Source of the DNA: Hemileia vastatrix
Taxonomy: Eukaryota > Basidiomycota > Pucciniomycetes > Pucciniales > Zaghouaniaceae
DNA: 64,000 nt
Assembly: GCA_030280995.1 (NCBI GenBank)
Contig: JASXTE010000015.1
Span: 17,994,001 to 18,058,000 of the forward strand
Direction of reading: 5' to 3'
A program made the position numbers and the translations under genes. The notes under the pieces were generated by a model. It did not search any database and had not been told where the DNA came from. It worked only from the letters and a program-made list of their open reading frames with translations. Positions 21,627 through 31,937 of this stretch are shown here, piece after piece. How positions within the stretch are numbered: the stretch's first letter is position 1; each line of letters begins with the position of its first letter.

Positions 21627-22776
21627 TGTAGACAATCCTATAGTACAAGCTGTAGGCCTTGACCAAGGGAGATGGATAAAAACAAGAGAGAAAATCCCCT
21701 GTACCTTTAGAGAAATAAAGTGAGATTTACCTGTTAAAGTAAATTGAGTCTTGATTTCTGAAACCCCTTTCAAATACACTTGAATTCTTGATCAGTCAAG
21801 GAAGTAGTCCCCAGAAAGACTACCACACCAAAGAACTGGAATGTAGACAAATGTCCACACCAGAGTAAACAAGATACTTGATGTAGGTTGAAAAGCTTCA
21901 CCAGATACAGAAAGATACTTGAAAAAGCTTGCAAGACTATACCAGAGAAACAGTGAAAATATTTGAGTTAAATGAAGATCTAACCTTTCAACAAACACAG
22001 CCAATTGTGGCCAAAAAAGACTGAAAACTGAGTGATAAACAGTGATCTAATTACCAGATGGTTGTATGATAATTAAATCTTCCACAAACTGTCTTATTCA
22101 GTATGTAAACACAAACCACCAACTAAAATCTATGCTAAGTCAACTAATTCAGCCATTCTGACAGCCAAATTGCATGAAACCCCCATTGGAGCACTCCCCA
22201 GTATTCTATGACCAAGCTGGGTGGGCCTCCTTGAAGTTGCCTGGCCTCCTGAAGCCATAAAACCACTAAAAACAATTAACACCACACAATTTGGGGGGTG
22301 GACTTGCTAGAAAATCTGAAACCTTGGACCCAGACTCACCACAGATTGAAAACACATTGAGCTATTGATAAAGGAACCGTACATTCAGGGGTGAAAACCA
22401 CTCAGCAGAACAGTTTTAGGTGGATGTTCAAGTAGAGTTCATTATAGGTTCAGTATGAGTTCATTCTGAGTTCTATCTGAGTTTCATCTGAGTTCAAGTT
22501 GAGGGCTTTCTAGCAAGTCCACCCCCTATATTGTGTAGTGTAAAAACCATAAAAACAACAGAAAACACCTTATACCTTAAAATATGCTAAAAAATCATAA
22601 GGACATGAAATATAGAGAACCACCATGGCTATTCAATGATAATTGCCTCATACCTATAGCTTAAATATTCAGCCTGTGAATCCAGAAAAACATCATAATA
22701 AAAACCAATGCCATTTAAGACATCACATAACAGTACCTAACTACACAAAAAAGGCCCCATCCAATGTTGGATTACC
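21627..22776 (-). repeat. solo LTR of the G/H gypsy family
   Basis: Reads TGTAGACAATCCTATAGTAC at its left, as do the G LTRs, and ends near CCAATGTTGGATTACCAAAA, matching the reverse of the LTR start. Without MITE-2 it is about 890 bp, shorter than the 1.09 kb of G and H. No internal sequence is attached, so it is a solo LTR left by LTR-LTR recombination. The right limit is uncertain by about 5 bp. Confidence 0.8.
22280..22540. mobile_element. MITE-2 copy c (TAA duplication, expanded interior)
   Basis: A 261-bp copy with ends CACCACACAATTTGGGGGGT and, reversed, CACTACACAATATAGGGGGT. TAA flanks it at 22277-22279 and 22541-22543. It is longer than the others because of extra GAGTTCAT/GAGTTTCAT tandem words at about 22435-22500. 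It lies inside the solo LTR. Confidence 0.85.
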
Positions 22777-23203
22777 AAAATAAGTGGCTATCTTTTTATA
22801 TTAAATGGAGCTGCTGTCTCATGGAAACCCAAAAAAAAAACCCACTGTTGCACTTTCCACCTCCGAAGCAGAATACTGAGGCATGTTGGAAGCAAGAAAT
22901 AAAACCTTGTAACTTGTAGCCTTATTGAAAGATCTCAACATTTCATTTCCTAATCCTTCACTTCTTCAAGGTGAGAATCAGGGAGCTATGGATCTTTTCA
23001 ATAATCCTCTTTTCCATGCTTGCTCTAAACACATTGAAATCTATTCTCATTGGATACAAGAGGGAGTCTTAGCCAAACACCTGGCTCTTTGATACATCCC
23101 TACTGAAAACATGGTTTCAGATTTACTCACAAATTCATTAGCTTGATCAAAATTTGAGAATTTGCTCACAAAAATGGGTCTTAAAAATGCTGTCTGAAAT
23201 ATA

Positions 23204-23215
23204 CAGACAGGGGGG
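23204..23215 (+). other. polypurine tract of element A
   Basis: CAGACAGGGGGG immediately precedes TATTAGAAATCC, fixing the start of the 3' LTR and supporting the unusual TATTA terminus. Confidence 0.7.
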
Positions 23216-23715
23216 TATTAGAAATCCTGTTGATTTTCTCAAACTTAGTCTTTCCTTTTCTGAAAACCTTACATTTCCCATTCATTCAACTTCCATTCTA
23301 GTCTGAGATGTCTCAGCTTGAGTATTACATCCCTGCCTGGGAAAAGTATTGCCACTGAGTAGTAAAAGCATAGATATCTCATTGATTGATAAAACTTAGA
23401 ATTCTTGCTGATAATATATATATTGTTGTCAATTTTTCCCTTTTTCCTCACTCATCTAAGATGTTATCTTGTTATTTTATTTCATTTTCTTTTCTTTTTC
23501 CTTTACATTAATTTTGCTTGGTGTTGTCTGTCTCAATTGCTCACTCCACACTACAGGTATTTGGGGTTTACATCTGTTAGACATTCAAAGTTCTCTAATA
23601 AGACTTCTTGTCTTCTATAAAAGATATTTGGGGACTAAATCTGTTAGACATGCAAAGTTTTAGAATAAGAATTATTGTCTTCTATAAAAGCTTCTACACT
23701 CCTTGACCTTTAATA
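23216..23715 (+). repeat. 3' LTR of element A
   Basis: 500 bp from TATTAGAAATCCTG to CCTTTAATA, followed by the CTAAC duplication. It lacks the MITE found in the 5' copy. A segment of about 65 bp ending TCTTCTATAAAAG is present twice in tandem (about 23558-23622 and 23623-23690). Confidence 0.85.
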
Positions 23716-24000
23716 CTAACCATATAATTCAAAAATTCTGCAAAATTTGTCAAACATTTAAGAACTATCAATAGCAAGATAAACCCCACCAGACTTAAGA
23801 TTGAAGATTAAGTATTGACTCTTCAAGTTTTACACAAATTTCCTAAAGAATATGATTTATTTGTTTGAGTTCTGATTCAAGGAAAAAAGTATTATGATTG
23901 GAAGAGGTGTTGAAGCAATTAGAAAAAAATAGAAAGAAATTCATATCCAAAAAGGAAGATAATGTTTCTATGCTTGCTACTAAAAATCAAAGATGGAATA
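23716..24000 (+). pseudogene. copia gag fragment, part 2 of element B
   Basis: The frame continues from 5783 after removing element A: FVKHLRTINSKINPTRLKIED, then VLTLQVLHKFPKEYDLF, typical of the middle of UBN2-type gag. Three or more stops interrupt it. It ends in GAATA (23996-24000), the target duplication of gypsy E. Confidence 0.7.
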
Positions 24001-24822
24001 TGTCAGCCAGGCTACTAGACTTACCCAGTGAAATAATTAATTATTTACTGGATGAAGCTGCACCCTATCATTTTTAATTATCATTTAATTATCATTTAGT
24101 TACATTAAAATTAGTTATAATAAATTAACTAATTACAAAATGTTAAAATTAAATTAATTAATTAAATAAATAATTAAAATTAAAATTATAATTTTGTCCC
24201 TTATATTTTTCTCTAACACTGTGCTCATTTGACAGGTTGGGAAAAAATAAAATTTTATATTAAAAAATAAATACAAAGATAAAATAAGATTTAAATATTC
24301 AAATAATATTAAATATATAAAAAAAATCAAATTTCTTATTTAGGATTGACTTTTACAGTAAATATTAAAAATATTGATGTATTTCTGACATACTCTGTAA
24401 ATACATCTTTTTGACGCCTTCTTTTTAGAATAACTTTATTAATTGAAATACTCTTTCTGGAATGTTCTTTTTCTCTCTCTTTTCCTACTGTTTTTAGAAT
24501 TTGTTTTCCGTGCTTTGTCTCTCCTTTGCCTATAAAAGGCCTCTCTTTTTGTTGTCTTTTGATCATTCTATTTTACCAACTCATTTTATTACAACAATAA
24601 CCAACTAAACACTTATTCTTATATTCTATATTATTAGTATTTACAATAGCGTAATTCTAATTTATAATTTATATTAATATTTTAATCCTACCTCTTTTAT
24701 TGAGTAAAAAATTCATCTTTGAATTAAGAAATACGTACAAATTTGTTGAGAACCCATTTAAGCCTTTTAAATCCTCGTAGAACTACGTACCAAATCTTCT
24801 AGACTAAAAGTATATCTTGACA
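24001..24822 (+). repeat. 5' LTR of element E
   Basis: Begins TGTCAGCCAGGCTACTAGAC and ends GTATATCTTGACA. A TATA-like CTATAAAAGGCCTCTC lies at about 24531-24546, a reasonable core promoter. The sequence after it, ATTGGGAACCTTTCC, occupies the primer-site position; element I has ATTGGGGACCTTTCC at the same place. Confidence 0.92.
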
Positions 24823-24840
24823 ATTGGGAACCTTTCCGAA
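24823..24840 (+). other. putative primer binding site of element E
   Basis: ATTGGGAACCTTTCCG follows the LTR end with no gap and is conserved at the equivalent position in element I (62907). The priming tRNA was not identified from sequence alone. Confidence 0.5.
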
Positions 24841-25279
24841 ATATCGACGGCGCAACGTTACTTGAGGCGTAATCAAGAGGACCATCGGCGTAGAAGCACC
24901 TGTAAAGGACGAGTGGAGGCAAGAAAACGACGAACGTCATACGTCACGTGATAAAAGTTTTTGCTGCAAACGGGAATCGAACCGCGCTCCAAAACTTAAG
25001 TTCATATACTGACTAAAGATCGTATATATCGTGGTAATTATTGTGATTACTATTTGTGGGTTACTCTTCACTCTTCATTTGCGACGTATTTCCTTTTACT
25101 CAGCACTCTGTAAGTGGCATTAATTTGCTCATTTTGCAGGGGGAGGTGTCTGGTAATTGGAATTTAATTTTATTATTATATTTTTTTTTATTTTTCCTGG
25201 TTGACCATAATAGAGCAATAACTGTTCTTAGTCCCAGAGGTAATAAAATAATTATATATTAATATTAATTATTATCATT

Positions 25280-25870
25280 TTTCAGTTGACAATTGTCCTG
25301 ATTAATTTGAATTTTAATTGTTCCAGTTGACAAACTGTCCTGACAATAAAATATTTTATTAAATAAAATAATTATTATAATTTTTCAGTTGACATTTGTC
25401 CTGATTAATTAATTGTTCCAGTTGACAAATTGTCCTGACAATTATATTTTTTTAATAAATAATTAACATTTCATTACTTCAGTTGACTTTGAGTCCTGGT
25501 AATCCAATAAATCTTTTTAAGTAATAAAATTCATATTTAAAGTACTTCAGTTGACATTAAGTCCTGGTAGTTAATTAATCAGTTAAAATAATTTTTATTA
25601 ATAAAGATTCATATTTGATTATTTCAGTTGACAATAAAATCCTGGTAATAAATTAGTTGATTTAAATCCTGAAAATAAAAATTAATAGATATTCTAATTT
25701 ATTTCTACAGTTGATTGCATTATCCTGGTTTTAAATTTTTTTTTATTAATTTTATTTAAGTTGATTTTTATCCTAATAAAATTTTTTTTTATTTTTATTT
25801 TATTTCTGTTAAATAAAAATTAAAAATAAAAGACTAATTAATTTTGTCTCTTTTCCTTCATTTCAGTAGA
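25280..25870 (+). repeat. leader array of micro-exon-like repeats
   Basis: About nine degenerate units each read (T)TTCAG or TTCCAG, then TTGAC plus 3-8 variable bases, then (G/A)TCCTG, often followed by GTAAT or GTAGT, with AT-rich spacers of about 25-80 bp. Examples start at 25285, 25324, 25388, 25420, 25480, 25547 and 25625. The unit boundaries resemble 3' and 5' splice sites around a 15-18-nt core. The array sits directly upstream of the gag ATG. Element I has two related units (TTGACTATAATAG) at about 63198 and 63310. Confidence 0.65.
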
Positions 25871-25878
25871 ATCTTAAA

Positions 25879-28800
25879 ATGACTGATCAAAGTGGTTTTA
25901 CTGCACGTGAAGAAGAACTAGACTTAATTGATTATGATGAGCCTACTTCTGTAAGTTCTCCTTTAACAAGAAGAATTTCTCAAACTAATAAATCCTTGCC
26001 CCAAACAGGATGTGGAAATGGAAGAAGTAGAAATCCTAGTGGACAATACTCAGGATCAGAAACCCAGGACAAACCCACCAGAAGAGCTTCCAAGAGGCTT
26101 CAAGATAAAAAAGATGCCGTTGTCCCAGCAGATAAAGAATCTGTCAACCCACATAAATGAGTTAAAGACAGACAGCTTAAAACTAAAGGTAAGGGTAGAT
26201 GCCTTGGAAGAATGGGAGAAAAGAAAAAATACTTCTCTCCAAGAGAAAAGGAAACCTCTTCCTCCCAGGGATCAACAACAATTGGCTCCCCAATCCCAAG
26301 AGATGGTAGAAGTGTCCAAGTGGCAGTGGGACTGGCTCAACACTCAGTGGGACTACTTGGCTCAAAACCAGCATCAGTTACCTCAGGTAGGTCCATCAAG
26401 GCCCACCCAGACCAATCCCACTCCTCCCCACCCTTATCAAGGAGGCAAAAGAAGAAGGAAGCCCAATATGGTGATACCCAGCAAACCCTGGTACGTCCCT
26501 CTATTGATTCTCAGGTGCCTTTTCTTGTGGCTGACTCTGTTCCTTCAGGTAAATCTGGAAGGCAAGATGAAACCTTGAGACCTATAGAGGCTGGGAATAG
26601 TAGACAGTTATCTCATGTATCCAATCCATTACTTTTAATTGCTACCTCAATGATTAATCCTGATATGGCTGTGATTGATGAAACTCTTGACCCTGAGTTC
26701 TATGAGAGTCTGGAAAGTTACTCAGTTTCCTTATTGAGAAACACTCCAGATGTAGCAAGAATTAATGATGAGCACTTGAGAGATATTATTGCCAAGCAAA
26801 ATCATATAATGAACAATATGCAATTGACTCAGAGATATAATAGTTTGTTAACTGATCAGGGTTATCAAGCATTAAAAAGTGAAGCACAGAGAGTCTCTGA
26901 TGAATTGTCTCATTACAAAGCAACCCATGAAAAGAAAATTGCTTTATGGCAAAATATAAAAAATGATTTGTCTAAACTAAAAGATACTGTATCTGCCTGT
27001 TGCCAGGAGGTAGAGATAGATAAGATAAATCTGAAAAGATTGAGTGACCAGTTGTCATCTTTTCAACATAAAAATCAATTATCTTTTGCAACTGTCAATG
27101 AAAGTTTATCTAGTCTTCCAAGAATGAAAACAAGACTAACACCCATTGAAGAAACATTGAACTCATTGTTAAATGACCAAAAATATTCTGACAATTCTGT
27201 GAAGGAACATATAGTGCAGGATTCTCAACCAGTACCTGTGGCTAGTTCATCTAAAATAAAAATTGATCCAGAAATACCTGTTGATAACACTGAGTTTCCA
27301 TCAAAAACTGATGATGCACCAGGATCTGAAACAGAAGGATTAAACAATGAGATTTCAGCACAATTAGAGAAATTACAGCTGCTTCTTACTCAGAAACAAG
27401 CTAGTACTAAGGAGACTCCTTCAAATCAAAAGAATTGGCCAAAACTTGACCAGTACCCAACATTTGATGGTGATTCTTCCTCTGATTGGCAACAATTTAT
27501 TTGCAGAATTGATAATTTAAAAAATTCTTACAAACTCCCAGATGAGGAAATTGTGTCCAAATTAATTTCTTTGTTCACTAATGTTGCCCTGATGTGGTAT
27601 GAATCTGTTCTCCTGGATGGGAATGACTATTCATGGGAGGATTGGAAGAAATTAATTAAAACACAATTTGGTGGCTCCAAGTTCAGAATGGCTCAACAAA
27701 GGCAGTATGAGGAAACTAGATATAGCTCTTCTACTGATAAACCTATTGAGTTTTTAATGAAACTTGTAAAAATCTTAAGGGCAATGGACCCAAATATGGA
27801 GTTTGATTTATGGAAGGACAGGATCCTCTATAAATTACCAATGTCTCTGAGAGACTTGATTGTGGCTAGGACTGAGTTCTCCAAAGAACCCTCTTCTTTC
27901 ATTAATACTTGCAATGAGATACTTCTAAACAATAAGTATGATGCAAGAAGATTCATTCCTAGGACCCCTTTGGAGAAACCCTCCACTTACCAACAAAAAC
28001 CTCTGGAAAAGGTTGGTAAACCTTCTGCCCCTGTTGCACCAAAGAAGTATGCAACAAACACTTGCTTCAAGTGCAACAAGCCTTGGCAGAAAGGCCATGT
28101 TTGTGACAAGAAGATAAATATTGTGGAACAAACAGAGGAGCATGCTGATGACACAGTGGCACTGGATGATACATCAAGTGATTGTGCCAGCAATATTTCA
28201 TATGAATCTCAACACGAAATCTTGATGCTGGAAGAAGATATTCATTATTTAAATACTATTGACATTGATAATAATGATTTATCTACAGTTGAGGATGCTG
28301 AGATCATAAAGAACATTGAGGATAACTCAATTGTTATTGCCCCTCTTAAGGCACCAGTCTTGATTAATGGAACCAGCATTGAAGTTGTTCTGGATTCTGG
28401 AGCTGGAGGAAGTGTAGTATCTGAAAGAGCACTTGCCTCAGTAGATCAAGACTATAAATCTAAACTGTTGCCTATCATTTCTGAAAATTGGAGAGGGTAT
28501 GGCTCTGTTTTGTCCCCCATTGGTAAATACAAAGCCACAGTGTTTTTTAAATATAACCATGGTTTTGTAAGAGCTATTTGTGATTTTGTTGTCATGAAAA
28601 ATGATAACTTGAGCAATTGGTTTATTGTAGGGAATGATATTTTAACCAAGTATGGCATAAAATTGGATCCTTCAAACCAATGTTTCACAATGGGGTTGAA
28701 TGGGAAGAGAAAATTTAAAATTTCATCCCCTAAAAAATTATTAAAACCAGAATTGAACACATGTAATTCTGTGGTTCAATATAAAGGAAGATCTACAAAG

Positions 28801-28950
28801 GAAATGCATGCCCTTATGTCTGAAATTTACAATGCCTCTTTTGGAGAACAACTTTCTGGTGAGGATAAAGATTCCATCATTAACTTGATAAAATCTTTTC
28901 CTATGGCCTTTGCTCATGGGTCACATGAACTGGGATTAGTTAAAGAGTAA
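25879..28950 (+). CDS. gag-protease of element E, spliced near its start
   Basis: ATG at 25879 opens MTDQSGFTAREEELD. A GTAAGT...CTAAT...CAG intron (25951-26008) joins TS to DVEMEEVEILVDN in the +1 frame, which continues into a coiled-coil-like region (LSTHINELKTDSLKLKVRVD). A second short intron, either 26471-26514 or 26387-26481, is needed to return to the long frame that covers gag (DLWKDRILYKLPMSLRDLIV), the knuckle CFKCNKPWQKGHVC (about 28060) and protease VVLDSGAGGS (about 28384). The frame ends at TAA 28948-28950, immediately followed by the pol ATG. Without the introns, translation stops at 26158-26160 after 93 residues. The first splice is supported by element I; the second is inferred from reading frame alone. 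Confidence 0.8.
25951..26008 (+). other. intron near the start of E gag, conserved in element I
   Basis: 58 nt with donor GTAAGTTC, branch-like AAACTAATAAA and acceptor CCCCAAACAG. Element I has a 64-nt intron at the same codon boundary (63659-63722), and the joined proteins align: TS|DVEMEEVEI and ES|DIEMTGEV. Both lengths are 1 mod 3, so both make the same frame change. Confidence 0.75.
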
Positions 28951-31902
28951 ATGAAACTTTCATTGTCTTGCCCATTAACTGATATACCACCTAGTTTAAA
29001 GAAGAAGCCTTATCCTGCTTCTCCCACAAAGAGAAAAGATATTGAAGATAATATCTCTACCCTTTTAAAAATGAATATTATTGAAAAGGTAGTTGAAACA
29101 CCTAAATATTGTGTTATCTCACCTGTCCTAATTTCTTATGAGAAAGATAAAGCCAGGTTATGTGGTGATTATAGAGCACTAAATACTTATACTGTTGATG
29201 ATATCTATCCTTTACCTAGAATCAGCTCTATACATGCTACTTTACAGGGTGCTAAATATATCAGCTGTTTGGATGGTAATAAGGGATATCACCAGGTACC
29301 TGTTGAGAAAAATTCTCAGAACTTTCTGATGATTGCCACTCATATGGGTATTTATAAGTATATTAGGATGCCTTTTGGCCCTAAAAATGCCCCTTCAGTT
29401 TTCCAAAAAGTAATGGATAACACATTCCATCAAGAGATAATTGAAGGTTGGCTGATGGTTTATATTGATGATATCATTATATTCTCAAAAACATTTGAGG
29501 ACCATCTTAAACACCTGTGTAAAGTATTCCAGAAAATGGACGAAATAAATATGACACTTGCTTTGAAGAAATGTAAATTTGGTTTCCATTCTTTAAAAGT
29601 TCTTGGCCATGTTGTTTCAGGCTTACAGATATGTGTTGACCAGAACAAAGTGGCAGCCATACAACAGGTGAAAGCTCCTACAACAGTAAGAGAGCTCCAA
29701 AGTTTTTTGGGAATGTGTGGATACTATAGACAGTATATTAAAAATTACCAAGTCATAGCTTTACCCCTTACCCAATTAACTAGAAAGGATGTTGCTTTTG
29801 TCTGGAATAGTGAAAGACAAAGAGCCTTTGACACTATGAAACACTGTTTGATGTCAGCACCAATTCTTGCTTTACCTGACTTTGATCAACCATTTGTTTT
29901 GTACACTGATGCCAGTTTCATTGGTCTTGGTGCTGCCCTCCATCAAAAACAAGTGATAAATGATAAAGTTTCAGAAGTAGTAATTTGTTATATTTCAAGA
30001 ACCTTGAGAAATAGTGAATTGAAATATGGTGCTACTCAATTAGAGTGTTTAGCTGTAGTATGGGCTCTAGAAAAGCTTCATTACTACCTAGATGACCAGA
30101 AATTTGAACTTGTCACTGACTGCAGTGCAGTTAAATCCCTTTTAAACTTGAAAACACCTAATAGACATATGTTTAGATGGCAGCTGGCTGTTCAAGAGTA
30201 CAGAGGGAGAATGACAATTATTCACAGAGCTGGTATTGGTCACTCAAATGTGGATATGTTATCAAGGTTACCCTTACCAAATGATGACTCAAATCCTGCA
30301 TATGATCCTGAGGATGAAATTATCCATATCCATGGGATATATGTGGTTGATATGGAGGAAGAGCTATTACAGCTTATTCTGGAATCATATGATAAGGACA
30401 CTGACTTGAAAAAGTTATGCACCATATTAAATGATCCAAAGAATGCTTCAATACAAGCATTAATTAAAACCCTTCCACCAAAGTACCAAAAAGGTTTGGA
30501 AAAAGGAAAATTTTCAATTGATGAAGGATATCTATATTATAGAAGAAAGTTGAGTAATGTTATTGTTATTCCTCCTTCAATGAAAGAAATCATCTTGAAA
30601 ATTTGTCATGATGACATATTAGCTGGACATTTTGATCTTGACAAAACAATGATCAGAATTAAGAACACTGCTTGGTGGGCTAATATGTCTGAAGACACAA
30701 AATTATATGTTGAATCCTGTGATTCATGCCAAAAATCAAAAAGATTAACTGGTAAAAGAGCAGGATTAATGCAACATATTGAACCTCCTGATGCCCCATG
30801 GCAAATAATAAACATGGATTTTGTAACAGGATTACCTACTGCTGGTAAAGACAGTTATAAATCTTGTTGGGTTATTGTGGACAGATTCACAAAAATGTGT
30901 AAATTTATCCCTACCCACAAGGATGTTTCCACTAAAGAATTAGCTTTCTTATGGTGGTCTCATATGTTTAATACTGCTGGTTTTCCTAAAGCCATAATCT
31001 CTGACAGAGACCCTAAATTTACTTCTGAATTTTGGATGTCTCTGTTGGATGTTTGTGGTTGTGATTTGAAACTTTCTACTGCCCATCACCCTCAGACTGA
31101 TGGTTTAGCTGAAAGAATGATTCAGACTTTAGAGGACATGATAAGAAGATATTGTGCCTTTGGCCTTGAGTATAAAGATAATGACAGATTCACTCATGAT
31201 TGGGTTACCTTACTTCCTGGGTTAGAATTTGCTTATAATAGCACTGTTCATTCTGTTACTCAAAGAAAGCCTTTTGAGCTCTGGCTTGGATATGTTCCTA
31301 ATACTCCTGCCCAAATTCTCAATAACAAAATACCTAAATTGGATATACATCCTGGTGTAAAATCTTTTCTTCAAATGCAACAACTATGCAGAAATCATGC
31401 TCAAAAATGTATTGAAAAATCATTTGAATATGAGAAGAAAAGATGGGACAAATCCCATAAAGGATACACTTTTAAAAAGGGTGATGAAGTGTTGATTTCT
31501 ACAGTCCACTTCAACTTACAAGGTAATAACAAATTAAAAGATCCATTTGTTGGTCCTTTTGTTGTCAGAAGAATGATTGGAGATAATGCAGTTGAAGTTA
31601 TTCTGTATTCCCCATATGACAGAAAACATCCTGTTTTTCCAATATATCTTTTGAAACCTTACACATCCAATAGTGATTTATTTCCAAAAAGGAGGGGTAG
31701 ACCAAAGAAAACCCCAAATGAAATCACTGAGACAGCAGAAATTGAAAAAATTTTAAATGACAGAATAGTCACTGCTGAGAAAGGTACAGAATACTTATTG
31801 AGATTCAAGAATAAATCATCTGAATATGATTCTTGGATACCTGGGAAGGAGATATCTAATCTTCCTACTCTACTAAAAAAGTATAAAAAGAAAAAATCAT
31901 AG
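28951..31902 (+). CDS. pol of element E: RT, RNase H, integrase, chromodomain
   Basis: 983 codons in the same frame as gag-protease. RT: DKARLCGDYRALNTYTVDD, then LMVYIDDIIIFSKTFEDH with the Asp pair intact (about 29455). RNase H: FVLYTDASFIGLGAALHQ, ECLAVVWALEKL, LVTDCSAVKSLL. Integrase: zinc region HDDILAGHF...CDSCQKSK, core Asp in IINMDFVTGLP, Asp in AIISDRDPKFTSEF, Glu in PQTDGLAERMIQTLE, then a GPF/Y-type module (GPFVVRRMIG). The last 60 residues (TEYLLRFKNKSSEYDSWIPG) form a chromodomain, which in chromoviruses guides integration to heterochromatin. All catalytic residues seen are intact. Expression depends on how the upstream TAA is bypassed. Confidence 0.95.
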   Translation: MKLSLSCPLTDIPPSLKKKPYPASPTKRKDIEDNISTLLKMNIIEKVVETPKYCVISPVLISYEKDKARLCGDYRALNTYTVDDIYPLPRISSIHATLQGAKYISCLDGNKGYHQVPVEKNSQNFLMIATHMGIYKYIRMPFGPKNAPSVFQKVMDNTFHQEIIEGWLMVYIDDIIIFSKTFEDHLKHLCKVFQKMDEINMTLALKKCKFGFHSLKVLGHVVSGLQICVDQNKVAAIQQVKAPTTVRELQSFLGMCGYYRQYIKNYQVIALPLTQLTRKDVAFVWNSERQRAFDTMKHCLMSAPILALPDFDQPFVLYTDASFIGLGAALHQKQVINDKVSEVVICYISRTLRNSELKYGATQLECLAVVWALEKLHYYLDDQKFELVTDCSAVKSLLNLKTPNRHMFRWQLAVQEYRGRMTIIHRAGIGHSNVDMLSRLPLPNDDSNPAYDPEDEIIHIHGIYVVDMEEELLQLILESYDKDTDLKKLCTILNDPKNASIQALIKTLPPKYQKGLEKGKFSIDEGYLYYRRKLSNVIVIPPSMKEIILKICHDDILAGHFDLDKTMIRIKNTAWWANMSEDTKLYVESCDSCQKSKRLTGKRAGLMQHIEPPDAPWQIINMDFVTGLPTAGKDSYKSCWVIVDRFTKMCKFIPTHKDVSTKELAFLWWSHMFNTAGFPKAIISDRDPKFTSEFWMSLLDVCGCDLKLSTAHHPQTDGLAERMIQTLEDMIRRYCAFGLEYKDNDRFTHDWVTLLPGLEFAYNSTVHSVTQRKPFELWLGYVPNTPAQILNNKIPKLDIHPGVKSFLQMQQLCRNHAQKCIEKSFEYEKKRWDKSHKGYTFKKGDEVLISTVHFNLQGNNKLKDPFVGPFVVRRMIGDNAVEVILYSPYDRKHPVFPIYLLKPYTSNSDLFPKRRGRPKKTPNEITETAEIEKILNDRIVTAEKGTEYLLRFKNKSSEYDSWIPGKEISNLPTLLKKYKKKKS

Positions 31903-31917
31903 CATTTTTTTTATTGT

Positions 31918-31937
31918 TTTTTTTTAGAGTGAGGGAG
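31918..31937 (+). other. polypurine tract of element E
   Basis: A T-rich run followed by AGAGTGAGGGAG lies directly before the 3' LTR TGTCAGCC. The same sequence precedes the 3' LTR of element D. Confidence 0.7.

Larger units (their letters stand above)
21431..23203 (+). pseudogene. RNase H of element A, split by a solo LTR
   Basis: Left piece (to 21626): SDYEAFTDSYWS and PLTRRSTN, the copia RNase H 'YtDadwa...RRSTSG' motif. After the solo LTR the frame picks up at about 22781 with a GTGGCTATCTT word (GYLF) and the CTTTCCACCTCCGAAGCAGA word (LSTSEAE). The tail region to 23203 reads SRKHIEIYSHWI-like fragments in broken frames. It is non-functional. Confidence 0.7.
5784..23715 (+). mobile_element. 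Ty1/copia LTR retrotransposon A, decayed, hosting nested insertions
   Basis: LTRs at 5784-6472 and 23216-23715 are direct repeats, flanked by CTAAC at 5779-5783 and 23716-23720. The LTR termini are TATTA...TAATA rather than TG...CA. A primer site for initiator tRNA follows the left LTR and a purine tract precedes the right one. Internal order is gag, protease, integrase, RT, RNase H, which is the copia order. The body is split by two MITE-1 copies, gypsy D (with copia C inside it), two MITE-2 copies and a solo LTR. Without these it would be about 5 kb. Several stop codons show it is dead. It inserted into gag of element B. Confidence 0.85.

Noticed and set aside
24336..24566. 76-codon minus-strand frame, present again at 32274-32504
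   Set aside because: It is identical in both because it lies inside the LTR of element E; no motif and antisense to the promoter.
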